Assembly (NCBI RefSeq): GCF_039613825.1
Contig: NZ_CP154826.1
Coordinates: 1,488,001 to 1,552,000, forward strand
DNA: 64,000 bases
DNA from: Diaminobutyricibacter sp. McL0608
GTDB taxonomy: Bacteria > Actinomycetota > Actinomycetes > Actinomycetales > Microbacteriaceae
Direction: 5' to 3'
Made by a program: the position numbers and the translations under genes. Of the stretch, positions 56,582-64,000 are shown piece by piece (position 1 is the first letter of the stretch; every line of letters starts with the position of its first letter). The notes beneath the pieces are model-generated. The model saw only the letters and a list, made by a program, of their open reading frames with translations, was not told where the DNA came from and made no database searches.

Positions 56582-56936
56582 CCGAGGTGAGCATCCGCCT
56601 CCTCGACCGCGAGACGCTCGATCCGAGCGTTCTCGACGGCCTGGCGGAGGTGCTCGCCGACTGCGTCGGCGGCGGCGCGAGCGTCGGATGGGTGCAGGTT
56701 CCCAGGCGGGCGGCTGCGGCCGGCTGGTGGGCGGCGTTCACACAAAGTCCGGGCGTGTCCACGTGGATCGCCGGACGCTCCTCGTCCTCCACACGGAGAC
56801 GGGGAGTCCGGCCGAGCGCCTCTACACGCGCTGGGGCTGGACGCAGGTCGGAGCCATCCCGCAGTACGCGCTGAGTCCGTCGGGCGTGCTCGCCGGCACG
56901 ACCCTGATGGCGCGCACCCTCACGCCGGCCGGCTGA
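56578..56936 (+). pseudogene. Internally deleted GNAT acetyltransferase
   Basis: The ATG overlaps the gatB stop. About 62 codons of an acetyltransferase N-terminus follow ([20 protein letters not shown] to SPGVSTWIA). The GNAT C-terminus then appears in another frame as TLLVLHTETGSPAERLYTRWGWTQVG. The central acetyl-CoA-binding motif A (the R-x-x-G-x-G/A loop) is missing, so roughly 60 codons were deleted with loss of frame, near 56765-56775. The region is not functional as an acetyltransferase. It was probably the fourth gene of the gat operon. Confidence 0.8.
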
Positions 56937-56942
56937 GTTTGG

Positions 56943-56948
56943 CAGAAT
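56943..56948 (+). promoter_or_regulatory. -10 box CAGAAT of predicted leaderless promoter
   Basis: CAGAAT, six bases, then ATG at 56955. Confidence 0.45.
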
Positions 56949-56954
56949 CGGGTC

Positions 56955-57512
56955 ATGGGAGTCTTCACACTCGGTGATCTGACCACGGTGCCCGCATCCA
57001 CTCGTCCCGACCTTCTCAGCGGTCCGACCGCCGCCGCCCTCGCCGCTGCAGGCGTTGCGGATGAGATCGGCGTCGTCGAGATCGATCCGGATGTCTCCGA
57101 CACGGCGGCCACCCAGGCGCGGTTCGGCCTCGACGCCGGCACCCTCGCCAACTGTGTCGTCGTCTCCGGCAAGCGCGAGGGCGTCGAACGCATCGCCGCG
57201 TGCGTGATCCTCGCGACCACGCGTGCGGACATCAACACTGTCGTCCGCAAGCTCCTCGACGTGCGCAAGTGCTCCTTCCTCCCGATGGATCGCGCCGTCG
57301 AGCTGACCTCGATGGAGTACGGCGGCATAACGCCGATCGGGTTGCCCGAAGACTGGCCCGTGTACGTGGACAGCCGGGTGGATGCGACGGACGTCGTCAT
57401 CATCGGCTCCGGGGTGCGGCGGTCAAAGCTCCTGCTGCCCGGAGCGACGCTCGGCACTCTCCCCGGCATCCGGGTCGTCGACGGCCTCGCGGTGGACATG
57501 CCGACCGGATGA
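56955..57512 (+). CDS. YbaK/EbsC-domain protein (aminoacyl-tRNA deacylase-like)
   Basis: The 185-residue protein has the YbaK/ProX fold with an N-terminal extension of about 35 residues. The core includes EIGVVEIDPDVSD, ANCVVVSGKREG, CVILATTRADINTVVRKLL and the substrate-loop block SMEYGGITPIGLPEDWPVYVD, near the usual GGIxPxG signature. It probably clears a mischarged tRNA or related ester, but the specificity is not readable. This is a second YbaK-type gene in the window (the other at 43477). ATG follows CAGAAT by six bases. It overlaps the MpaB-like gene by four bases. Confidence 0.85.
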   Translation: MGVFTLGDLTTVPASTRPDLLSGPTAAALAAAGVADEIGVVEIDPDVSDTAATQARFGLDAGTLANCVVVSGKREGVERIAACVILATTRADINTVVRKLLDVRKCSFLPMDRAVELTSMEYGGITPIGLPEDWPVYVDSRVDATDVVIIGSGVRRSKLLLPGATLGTLPGIRVVDGLAVDMPTG

Positions 57513-58417
57513 CCCGCCTCACCGACCCCATCCGCGTGCGGCTGCTCGAGACACTGGCCGGACAGCCGAACGGTGTGCCCGGCTGGGTGCGGGAGTTCGA
57601 AGAGGGGGACGACGCCGGATTCTTCGGTCCGGGAAGCGCGACCTGGACGGTTCACGGTTCGATGCCGACGCTGGTCGCCGGCGTTCGCGCCCTACTCATG
57701 CAGGCTCTGCATCCGGGCGCGCTCGCGGGTGTGCGGGACTGGTCGCGGTTCCGCGAGGATCCGCTCGGAAGACTGGCGGGCACCATCCGCTGGATCCACA
57801 CCGTCACCTATGGCGACACGACGCAGGCGGCAGAGGGCTCGCAGTGGGTTCTCCGGCTCCACGAACGTGTGGTCGGCACCTATGTCGATGCGCGGGGTGC
57901 CACCCACCCATACGCGGCCAACGATCCGCACCTCCTGAGCTGGGTGCACCTGGCGTTCACCGACTCGTTCCTGACCGCACACGAGCTGTGGGGCGCGCCG
58001 ATCCCCGGTGGGTCCGACGAGTACGTCCGCGAGTGGGCGACCGCGGGCGAGCTGATGAACGTCCCGAATCCGCCGCGGTCGCGCGCCGAACTGAAGACAC
58101 AGCTGGCGGAATTCCTGCCCGAACTCGCCGGGGGAGCGGATGCCGACGAGATCGTCCGCTTCGTGCGGCGTGCGCCGCTGCGGAGGACACTGCGGCCGTC
58201 GTACGCGGTGCTGTTCGCGGGCGCCGTGCATTCGCTCGAGACGCCGTACCGCGAACTGCTCGGCCTCCGAGAGCCCCGGCTCGGCCCTGTGCCACTGCCC
58301 ATCGCCGGGGCGACGTCTCTCGTGCTCCGCGGAGCCGGCAGGATGCTCGGTCCGAGGAGCGCTGGAGAGAACGCCGCCCGGCAGCGGCTGGAACGGCTTG
58401 GCGCTAGCGCTTCTTGA
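57509..58417 (+). CDS. MpaB/Lcp-like oxygenase (DUF2236)
   Basis: The 302-residue protein matches the DUF2236 family, which includes bacterial latex-clearing protein relatives and the fungal MpaB oxygenase. Family landmarks are the Arg/His-containing LLMQALHPGALAGVRDWSRFREDPLGRLAGT, then WVLRLHERVVGTYVDARG and LLSWVHLAFTDSFLTAHELWG, where the conserved His residues would bind haem. There is no signal peptide, so it is cytoplasmic. Substrate unknown. The ATG overlaps the upstream stop (ATGA), and the 3' end overlaps a small convergent gene by 14 bases. Confidence 0.84.
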   Translation: MTRLTDPIRVRLLETLAGQPNGVPGWVREFEEGDDAGFFGPGSATWTVHGSMPTLVAGVRALLMQALHPGALAGVRDWSRFREDPLGRLAGTIRWIHTVTYGDTTQAAEGSQWVLRLHERVVGTYVDARGATHPYAANDPHLLSWVHLAFTDSFLTAHELWGAPIPGGSDEYVREWATAGELMNVPNPPRSRAELKTQLAEFLPELAGGADADEIVRFVRRAPLRRTLRPSYAVLFAGAVHSLETPYRELLGLREPRLGPVPLPIAGATSLVLRGAGRMLGPRSAGENAARQRLERLGASAS

Positions 58418-58541
58418 TATCGGAGACGGCGTCCATATGTGCCTTCGCGTCGGACTTCGCGTGTTTCTCGAGCCGCTTCTCCTTCAGAGATTTGGTGGCG
58501 GCGGTCTTGGAACTGTTCTTCTTCGGTGACTTGTCAGACAT
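58404..58541 (-). CDS. 45-residue Lys/Ala-rich protein
   Basis: This very small basic protein (MSDKSPKKNSSKTAATKSL then EKRLEKHAKSDAKAHMD) has about a quarter Lys plus several Arg, with Ala and Ser, and no hydrophobic segment. Similar short Lys-rich proteins are found in actinobacteria with no known role; nucleic-acid binding is a guess. The ATG has AAGGGAG upstream, and the third-position bias is coding-like. It converges with and overlaps the MpaB-like gene by 14 bases. Confidence 0.6.
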   Translation of the reverse strand: MSDKSPKKNSSKTAATKSLKEKRLEKHAKSDAKAHMDAVSDIKKR

Positions 58542-58738
58542 GGTGACTCCCTTGATCGAGAGTCGAACGACTCCGTAGTGCTGACTGTATGCCCTTTCCC
58601 CGCGCGCCATGCCGACTCCACAGGTACGTGCAGGAACGGATGAAAAGGCGTAAACATGTCTAGTCGGGCTGTTCACCGTTGAACAGCCGTTCGCGACCAG
58701 GTTCGGCCGGCATGCCGGCCGCAGTGTTGGGAGACCCG

Positions 58739-60505
58739 ATGACGACCACTGTTCCCCCCAATTCCAACTCCGAATCCGTCGACAGCAAGGGACTGAAGTC
58801 CGGCGCGCTCGGGCTCGTCTCGAGCGTCGTGGTGGGTGTCGCCTCGACGGCCCCCGCCTACAGCCTCGCGGCCAGCCTGGGGTTCATCGTCGTCGGCGGC
58901 ACGCTCGCCGCCGGCGTGCATGCGCCCGGCATCGTCCTGCTGGCGTTCATCCCGATGTACCTGATCGCGGTGGCCTACCAGGAGTTGAACAAGGCGGAGC
59001 CGGACTGCGGCACGACGTTCACCTGGGCTACCCGAGCCTTCGGGCCGATCACCGGCTGGATGGGCGGATGGGGGATCATCGTCGCTGACGTGATCGTGAT
59101 GTCGAACCTGGCGCAGATCGCCGGGTCGTACACGTTCACCTTCATCGGTGGTTTCGGGCTGCCGGGGGTGGCGGCGCTCGCGACGAACGAGTTCGCGACG
59201 CTCATCGCCGGCCTCCTGTGGATCGCCGTCATGACATGGATCTGCTACCGGGGGATCGAGATCTCCGCGCGCGTGCAGTACGTGCTGCTCGCCTTCGAGG
59301 TCATCATCCTGCTGTTCTTCGCGGGTTTCGCGCTCGTGAAGGTCTACACCGGCAACGCCGAGCCCTACTCGCTGATCCCGCAGTGGAATTGGTTCAACCC
59401 GTTCGGGCTCGACTTCAGCCAGACGATCGCGCCGGCCATGCTGACAGCGATCTTCATCTACTGGGGCTGGGACACGGCGGTCTCCATCAACGAGGAGACC
59501 AAGGACCCGGGAAAGACCCCGGGACGTGCGGCCGTGATCAGCACCATTCTCCTTCTCCTCACCTACGCGATCGTCACCGTCGCGGCCATTGCATTCGCCG
59601 GGGTCGGAGACAAAGGCATCGGATTGGCGAACCCCGCCAACTCGAGTGATGTGTTCTCCGCCATCGGGCCGACATTGTTCGGCTCCGGACCCATCGGATC
59701 GATACTCCTGACCCTTCTCGGCTTCTCGATCCTGACCTCCGCGTCGGCGTCGACCCAGACGACGATCCTCCCGACGGCGCGCACCTCACTGTCGATGGCG
59801 GTCTACAAGGCGATCCCGGAGAAGTTCGCCCGCATCCACCCCAAGTTCCTGACGCCGACCTGGTCGACGATCGGCATGGGCGTCATCTCGGCGGCGTTCT
59901 ACTTGATCTTCTCGGCGATCAGTTTCAGCCTGTTGAACGCCCTGATCGGGTCGATCGGCCTGATGATCGCGTTCTACTACGGCCTGACCGGGTTCGTCTG
60001 CGTCTGGTTCTACCGCAAGACGATGTTCAAATCGTTCCGTAACGTGATCATGCGCGGCGTGTTCCCGTTCGTGGGCGGGGTGATTCTGCTCGCCGTGTTC
60101 GTCTACGGCCTCGTCCAGTTCGCAGCCCCCGACTGGCTGGTCGACGACGCCGGCAAGAATGTGACCATCTTCGGCATCGGCGCCGAAGCGGTCGTCGGTG
60201 TGGGCGGACTGCTGCTCGGACTGGTGCTGATGTTCATCTGGTGGGCGGTCAGGCCGGACTTCTTCCGGGGCAAGACGCTTCCGATGCGCTCCGACGACCT
60301 CGTGCTCGCGAACGTCGAAGGAGGGCTGGCCGGCTTCGGGCTTCCGGACTCGGGCGTCTTCGCGACGGTCATCGCCCCCGACCTGTCGAACCTTCCTCCC
60401 GGCCAGACGGCGATCAACGTCGAGACCGGTGAACCGGTCGACACCCCGTCCGAGCTGCCACCGGCCGATCCGAACTTCGGCAAGCCACCGGAGGAACGCG
60501 AGTGA
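58739..60505 (+). CDS. APC family amino acid permease
   Basis: The 588-residue protein has about 12-13 membrane segments and APC superfamily features, notably VVVGVASTAPAYSLAASLGF in segment 1 and the segment-6-like ILYWGWDTAVSINEETKDPG (here IFIYWGWDTAVS), and ASTQTTILPTARTSLSM in segment 8. A hydrophilic tail of about 80 residues follows the last segment. It should import amino acids or polyamines with protons, substrate unknown. The ATG at 58739 was chosen because GGGAG lies just upstream. It overlaps the thioesterase gene by four bases. Confidence 0.9.
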   Translation: MTTTVPPNSNSESVDSKGLKSGALGLVSSVVVGVASTAPAYSLAASLGFIVVGGTLAAGVHAPGIVLLAFIPMYLIAVAYQELNKAEPDCGTTFTWATRAFGPITGWMGGWGIIVADVIVMSNLAQIAGSYTFTFIGGFGLPGVAALATNEFATLIAGLLWIAVMTWICYRGIEISARVQYVLLAFEVIILLFFAGFALVKVYTGNAEPYSLIPQWNWFNPFGLDFSQTIAPAMLTAIFIYWGWDTAVSINEETKDPGKTPGRAAVISTILLLLTYAIVTVAAIAFAGVGDKGIGLANPANSSDVFSAIGPTLFGSGPIGSILLTLLGFSILTSASASTQTTILPTARTSLSMAVYKAIPEKFARIHPKFLTPTWSTIGMGVISAAFYLIFSAISFSLLNALIGSIGLMIAFYYGLTGFVCVWFYRKTMFKSFRNVIMRGVFPFVGGVILLAVFVYGLVQFAAPDWLVDDAGKNVTIFGIGAEAVVGVGGLLLGLVLMFIWWAVRPDFFRGKTLPMRSDDLVLANVEGGLAGFGLPDSGVFATVIAPDLSNLPPGQTAINVETGEPVDTPSELPPADPNFGKPPEERE

Positions 60506-61023
60506 GCGGTGACGAGCAGCCCGAAGCGACCAGCGGCATCCGCAGCCGGGTGATCGAGTGGGAGGACCCAGCGCCCGGCGTCGCCGTCATGCCGACGATG
60601 TCGGGTCTGGAGTACCTGCGAACGCTGATCCGGGGTGAGCTTCCGCCGCCGCCGATCATGGCCCACCTGACCATGCGTCTCGTGGACGCCGACGTCGGGA
60701 CGGCGACGTTCGTGTGCGAGCCGGACGAGTCGCACTACAACCCGCTCGGCACCGTGCACGGGGGACTGGTCTGCACCCTCCTTGACTCGGCACTGGGATG
60801 CGCGGTGCAGAGCACGCTGGCGCAGGGCCAGGGCTACACGTCGATCGAGATCAAGGTGAACTACCTGCGGCCGGTGTTCGCGGATGCGGGCCCGCTCACC
60901 TGTGTGGGCACGGTCACGAAGCCGGGCAACCGCGTCGCGTTCGCCGACGGCGTCGTGACGGATGCGTCGGGCAAGATCGTCGCGACCGCCACCGGCTCGC
61001 TGCTCGTCTTCCCGATCGCCTAA
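60502..61023 (+). CDS. PaaI-type hotdog thioesterase
   Basis: The 173-residue protein has the hotdog fold seen in PaaI and related acyl-CoA thioesterases: NPLGTVHGGLVCTLLDSALG (the Asp/His-Gly-Gly motif), TSIEIKVNYLRPV and GVVTDASGKIVATATG. It would cleave acyl-CoA or aryl-CoA to the free acid. Coupling by overlap to the APC permease and proximity to the convergent acyl-CoA ligase suggest a small acyl-CoA module, but co-function is inference. Its TAA stop overlaps the TAG of the opposite-strand acyl-CoA ligase. Confidence 0.9.
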   Translation: MSGDEQPEATSGIRSRVIEWEDPAPGVAVMPTMSGLEYLRTLIRGELPPPPIMAHLTMRLVDADVGTATFVCEPDESHYNPLGTVHGGLVCTLLDSALGCAVQSTLAQGQGYTSIEIKVNYLRPVFADAGPLTCVGTVTKPGNRVAFADGVVTDASGKIVATATGSLLVFPIA

Positions 61024-62717
61024 TCCGAGCCCTTCTCCTTCAGCAACTGGTCCCGCACCTGGCGTCGGACGACCTTGCCGATGAGTGACCGCGGCAGTTC
61101 GTCGACCTGGGTGATGTGACGCGGGACTTTGTACGGAGTGAGGTTCTCGCGGGCGTAGGCCCGGATGGCGGCCTCGTCGAATGAGGCGCCGGGCTTCATG
61201 ACGACCGCGGCGACCACATCCTCGCCGCCGCGCCCGTGGGGGACGCCGACCACGGCGACATCCGCGACGCCCTCGACCGTGCGCAGGCAGTCCTCGACCT
61301 CGGTCGGCGCGACGTTGAAGCCCCCGGTGATGATGAGTTCCTTGATGCGGTCGACGATGCGCACGAAGCCGTCGTCGTCCATCGTCACGATGTCGCCCGT
61401 GCGGAACCAGCCGTGCTCATCGAGCACTTTGGCGGTCTCATCCGGTTTGCGCCAGTATCCCGAGAACACCTGCGGCCCCCGGGCGACGAGCTCGCCTTCC
61501 TCGCCGAATTCCCGGTCGGTGTCCGGATGCTCGGGGTCGATGACACGCAGGTCGGTGCTCGGCAGGGCAAGCCCGACCGTCCCGGCCTTACGGGTGCTGC
61601 CGACGGGGTTCGCCATCAGCACCGGCGAGCATTCGGACAGGCCGTACCCTTCGACCAGATAACCGCCGGTCTCCTTCTCCCACATGCTGACGATACTGTC
61701 CGGGAGATTCATGGCGCCGGAGATCGCGATGTCGATGCCGCTGAGCGAGACCTTCTTCTTCTTCGCCGCGGTCGCGAGCCGCTCGTAGATCGGCGGGACC
61801 GCGGGCAGGAAGGTCGGCGGGCGTTTCCGGACGACGTCGAGCACGAGGTCGGGGTCGAACTTGGGGAACAGCACCAGCCGGGAGCCCATGCTCATCGCGA
61901 ACGTGAGGCACAGGGTCAGTCCGTACGCGTGGAACAGCGGGAGCACCGCGTAGACGACCGACGTGCCGCGTTCGATCGCGGGGACCCAGGCCCGCGCCTG
62001 CGCTGCATTCGCGTCGAGGTTCCGGTGGCTGAGCATTGCGCCCTTCGGGACGCCCGTCGTGCCGCTGGTGTATTGGATCAGGGCGAGGTCCTGGGCCTCG
62101 GGCCGCGGATAGGTCGCAGCGATCCGCCGATTGTCGAGGAGCTTCTCCCACGTGATCGTGCCGCGCACCTGCGTCGTCAGCTGCTCCCGGGCGGTGCGCG
62201 CCGCCGCGACGGGAAGGCGGAGCGCGAATCGCTTGGACGCCGGCATCGCCCGGGTGACATCGACGGAGATCACCGTGGAGACGCCGAGGTCTGCAGGGAG
62301 ATCCTGGACCGTCGCGGCCGCCTTGTCCCAGACGATCGCGATCTGCGCTCCGTGATCTTCGAACTGGTGACGGAGCTCACGCGGCGTGTAGAGCGGGTTG
62401 TGCTCGACGACGACGGCACCAAGCCGCAGGACGGCGTAGAACGCGGCGACGTGCTGGGGGCAGTTCGGGAGCACGAGTGCGACGCGGTCGCCCTTGCGCA
62501 CGCCGAGCTTGCGGAGACCTTCCGCGGCCCGGCCGATCTGCTCGCCGAGCGCAGCGTAGGTCGTCGTCGCCCCGAAGAATTCGAGAGCGACGTTCCTGCC
62601 GTACGTCGCCACGGACTCGTCGATCAGGTGGGCGAGGGAACCCTCGGGGAGGTCGATGTCGACAGGAACACCGGGGGCGTAACTGGCCTGCCACGGCCGC
62701 TTTGCGTACGTAGTCAC
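61020..62717 (-). CDS. Long-chain fatty acid-CoA ligase (AMP-forming)
   Basis: The 565-residue ANL-superfamily enzyme activates fatty acids with ATP and CoA. The P-loop-like IQYTSGTTGVPKGAMLSHRNL (shorter here as YTSGTTGVPKGAML), LPLFHAYGLTL, VEGYGLSECSPV, WFRTGDIVTMDDDGFV and the catalytic C-terminal GKVVRRQVRDQLL are all present. It lies opposite a hotdog thioesterase, so it is probably active in fatty acid uptake or degradation. The GTG follows minus-strand TAGGCT by six bases, so the message is predicted leaderless. The next gene upstream is a NAD(P)-binding protein 9 bases away. Confidence 0.94.
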   Translation of the reverse strand: MTTYAKRPWQASYAPGVPVDIDLPEGSLAHLIDESVATYGRNVALEFFGATTTYAALGEQIGRAAEGLRKLGVRKGDRVALVLPNCPQHVAAFYAVLRLGAVVVEHNPLYTPRELRHQFEDHGAQIAIVWDKAAATVQDLPADLGVSTVISVDVTRAMPASKRFALRLPVAAARTAREQLTTQVRGTITWEKLLDNRRIAATYPRPEAQDLALIQYTSGTTGVPKGAMLSHRNLDANAAQARAWVPAIERGTSVVYAVLPLFHAYGLTLCLTFAMSMGSRLVLFPKFDPDLVLDVVRKRPPTFLPAVPPIYERLATAAKKKKVSLSGIDIAISGAMNLPDSIVSMWEKETGGYLVEGYGLSECSPVLMANPVGSTRKAGTVGLALPSTDLRVIDPEHPDTDREFGEEGELVARGPQVFSGYWRKPDETAKVLDEHGWFRTGDIVTMDDDGFVRIVDRIKELIITGGFNVAPTEVEDCLRTVEGVADVAVVGVPHGRGGEDVVAAVVMKPGASFDEAAIRAYARENLTPYKVPRHITQVDELPRSLIGKVVRRQVRDQLLKEKGSD

Positions 62718-62723
62718 GCACCG

Positions 62724-62729
62724 AGCCTA
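62724..62729 (-). promoter_or_regulatory. -10 box TAGGCT of predicted leaderless acyl-CoA ligase promoter
   Basis: Minus-strand TAGGCT, six bases, then GTG at 62717; it overlaps the end of the upstream gene by some bases, so transcription may be added to read-through. Confidence 0.55.
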
Positions 62730-63380
62730 CGCGCCGCGCACCGCCTCGGCGATCGGAGTCTCCCCGCTGATGACCTCCCATTGGGCGCCGATCGAACGCG
62801 GTTCGTCCATGCAGGCGACGATGAGTGCAGCGACATCTTCGCGGGGGATGGATCCGCGCGGCACGGTGGTCCCGAGAAGGATGCTGCCGGTGCCCTCCTC
62901 GTAAGTGAGCGCGCCGGGGCGGAGGATCGTCCAGTCGAGACCCGACTGACGGAGCACCGCATCCGCGTCGCGCTTGGCGGCCACGTAGGCCGCCCACTGC
63001 TCGTCGGCGTCGGCCGCGACGGGAGTGTCCACACCCCATGCCGAGACCTGGATGAATCGGCGGACCCCCGCGATGATCGCGGCCTGCACCGACTTCACCG
63101 ACCCGGCATAGTCGACCGTCATCTTGCGATCGACGCCGGAGCCCGGACCGGCACCCGCGCTGAAGACGACGACGTCGCAGCCAGCGAACGGGATCGCCAG
63201 CTGCTCGGCCGACGCGGCCTCGATGTCCACGAGCGCGCCTTCGCCACCGAGGCGGAAGACGTCTTCGCCGTGGTCGTCACTGCGCACGACGCCGACGAAT
63301 TCATCACCCCTGTCGTAGAGGAGGCGCATCAGCTGCTGCGCGACTTTACCGTGGGCACCGACGATGGCAACGCGAGTCAT
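62727..63380 (-). CDS. NAD(P)H-binding SDR-like protein (YwnB/NmrA-type)
   Basis: The 217-residue protein starts with the Rossmann fingerprint RVAIVGAHGKVAQQLMRLL and continues with VVRSDDHGED, DVVVFSAGAGPGSG, FIQVSAWGVDTP and TILRPGALTYEEGTG, the pattern of atypical SDR (a5) proteins that resemble biliverdin or flavin reductases. Such proteins bind NADP(H) but many lack known substrates. The ATG at 63380 has GGAAGATGGAG upstream. It lies 9 bases upstream of the acyl-CoA ligase start, so partial co-transcription is likely. Confidence 0.86.
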   Translation of the reverse strand: MTRVAIVGAHGKVAQQLMRLLYDRGDEFVGVVRSDDHGEDVFRLGGEGALVDIEAASAEQLAIPFAGCDVVVFSAGAGPGSGVDRKMTVDYAGSVKSVQAAIIAGVRRFIQVSAWGVDTPVAADADEQWAAYVAAKRDADAVLRQSGLDWTILRPGALTYEEGTGSILLGTTVPRGSIPREDVAALIVACMDEPRSIGAQWEVISGETPIAEAVRGA

Positions 63381-63511
63381 GGCTCCATCTTCCTCCAGGC
63401 GGTCCGCTGCGCCCAAGGCGAACATCCTGTCGAAGCGGAGCCACGGGTTGGTATGGTCTCGATTGACCGCTGCTGTCGCGGCCGCGCCCACCCGACTGGA
63501 GAAACGCTCCC

Positions 63512-63817
63512 ATGCTGCAGTTCCTCGACCTGCTCGCCCGGCTCGTCGCCGGGTCGCTGGAGGTCCTGCGCGGCACGTCCGGGCCGGGAGCCGCGTTCGC
63601 GATCGCGGGCGCCGTCGGCGCGATCGGGCTGGCCTCGCTGCTGGTCGCAGCATCCGTGCGTTATGTGGTGGCGCTCGCCGCCTCCCTCGTGGTCAGCGAC
63701 GCGCTCGCTCATCCGATCGAGCCGGCCGATCGCGCAGAACTGATCGGTCAGAGCGATCCCGACGCCGACGGCCACGCGCGACCCAGAGCACCGGCACTGT
63801 CCCTCTCGGCCGCCTGA
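63512..63817 (+). CDS. Small membrane protein, DUF6412-like
   Basis: The 101-residue protein has two hydrophobic segments (residues about 25-48 and 50-68) and a polar C-terminal tail of about 30 residues with Pro, Asp and Arg. Sequence style and position before a YidC-type gene match the DUF6412 family of Microbacteriaceae, whose function is unknown. The ATG is preceded by GGAG. A TATGGT box at 63452 may be its promoter. Low overall similarity information means the family call is tentative. Confidence 0.65.
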   Translation: MLQFLDLLARLVAGSLEVLRGTSGPGAAFAIAGAVGAIGLASLLVAASVRYVVALAASLVVSDALAHPIEPADRAELIGQSDPDADGHARPRAPALSLSAA

Positions 63818-63907
63818 CGCCTCCGAAGCGCCCGCACGAGGGCTGCTCCGTGCGCGCCCGTGGCCATACGGTACCCACCCATCCGTAGACGCAGGGACAC
63901 ATTTCTC

Positions 63908-64000
63908 ATGGACTTCTTCACCTTCGGCCCGATAGCGGCCATCCTCGACGGGGCCTATCGCTTCGTCACAGCTCTTTCCACGACGGTCGAACCCGTTGCC
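63908..64000 (+). CDS. YidC/Oxa1 family membrane insertase (N-terminal fragment, window end)
   Basis: Only the first 31 codons are visible: MDFFTFGPIAAILDGAYR followed by VTALSTTVEPVA. They match the start of actinobacterial YidC/Oxa1 proteins, which open with an amphipathic helix and a first membrane segment before the hydrophilic-groove core. GCAGGGAC lies about 12 bases upstream. It runs out of the window. The gene lies far from rpmH/rnpA in this layout, so it may be a second YidC copy. Confidence 0.7.
   Translation, partial: MDFFTFGPIAAILDGAYRFVTALSTTVEPVA

Overview
The window is GC-rich (about two-thirds G+C), densely packed actinobacterial chromosome. The gene order rpsP-khpA-rimM-trmD-rplS-lepB-rnhB-DUF2469-yraN-yifB-dprA, followed by rpsB-tsf-pyrH-frr-cdsA, is the classical actinobacterial arrangement. 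DivIVA-type proteins, GlgE-type glucan metabolism, GatCAB, GTG/TTG starts and many apparently leaderless promoters fit the same group. The style of the small proteins and the frequent GCATCC/GGATGC words point to Microbacteriaceae; the genus cannot be fixed from sequence alone. I see no tRNA, rRNA, CRISPR array, insertion sequence or prophage. No gene-free stretch exceeds about 300 bases; the longest is 32620-32900, the divergent gap between the coiled-coil gene and the three-segment membrane protein, where I see nothing but the expected promoters.

Layout. 1-3216: protein-targeting block (end of ftsY, a DUF2004 gene, an acetyltransferase, ffh). 3315-5236: two minus-strand genes (SGNH-hydrolase lipoprotein; GCS2-type carboxylate-amine ligase). 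5418-13314: ribosome/tRNA maturation and secretion block, interrupted by a GntR regulator and MFS exporter pair (6805-8766) and by map plus a small membrane protein. 13418-17650: yraN-yifB-dprA-xerC (DNA uptake/recombination). 17687-19891: M23 peptidase and sugar-porter transporter. 20153-24450: rpsB-tsf-pyrH-frr-cdsA. 24472-35695: envelope region with a four-motif DivIVA repeat protein, a lysozyme-like secreted protein, a Na+/H+ antiporter, an AI-2E-family permease, a 978-residue DivIVA-headed protein made largely of 52 eleven-residue repeats, a membrane protein with an internal lipobox, and a cysteine-less thioredoxin/TPR protein. 36499-46082: alpha-glucan metabolism (glgB, glgE, glgP, glgX). 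46124-50839: cysteine desulfurase, mnmA, ligA. 50985-53150: DUF1023 hydrolase and a decayed phosphoesterase. 53229-56581: gatCAB. 56578-58541: decayed acetyltransferase, YbaK-like protein, MpaB-like oxygenase, small Lys-rich protein. 58739-64000: APC permease, hotdog thioesterase, acyl-CoA ligase, NAD(P)-binding protein, DUF6412-like protein and the start of a YidC/Oxa1 homologue.

How it works together. Most genes are core machinery for translation, secretion, lipid and nucleotide metabolism. The glg genes form one module: GlgE extends alpha-glucan from maltose-1-phosphate, GlgB branches it, and GlgP and GlgX degrade it. The divergent glgE/glgP promoters share a LacI-type palindrome. Cysteine desulfurase next to MnmA suggests a local sulfur donor and acceptor pair for tRNA thiolation.

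Most interesting features: the hendecad-repeat DivIVA protein, a set of 12 genes whose start codon sits 6-7 bases after a -10 box (predicted leaderless mRNAs), and three GGTATACC palindromes at exact 13-bp phasing between the GntR and MFS genes. Two pseudogenes show internal deletion.
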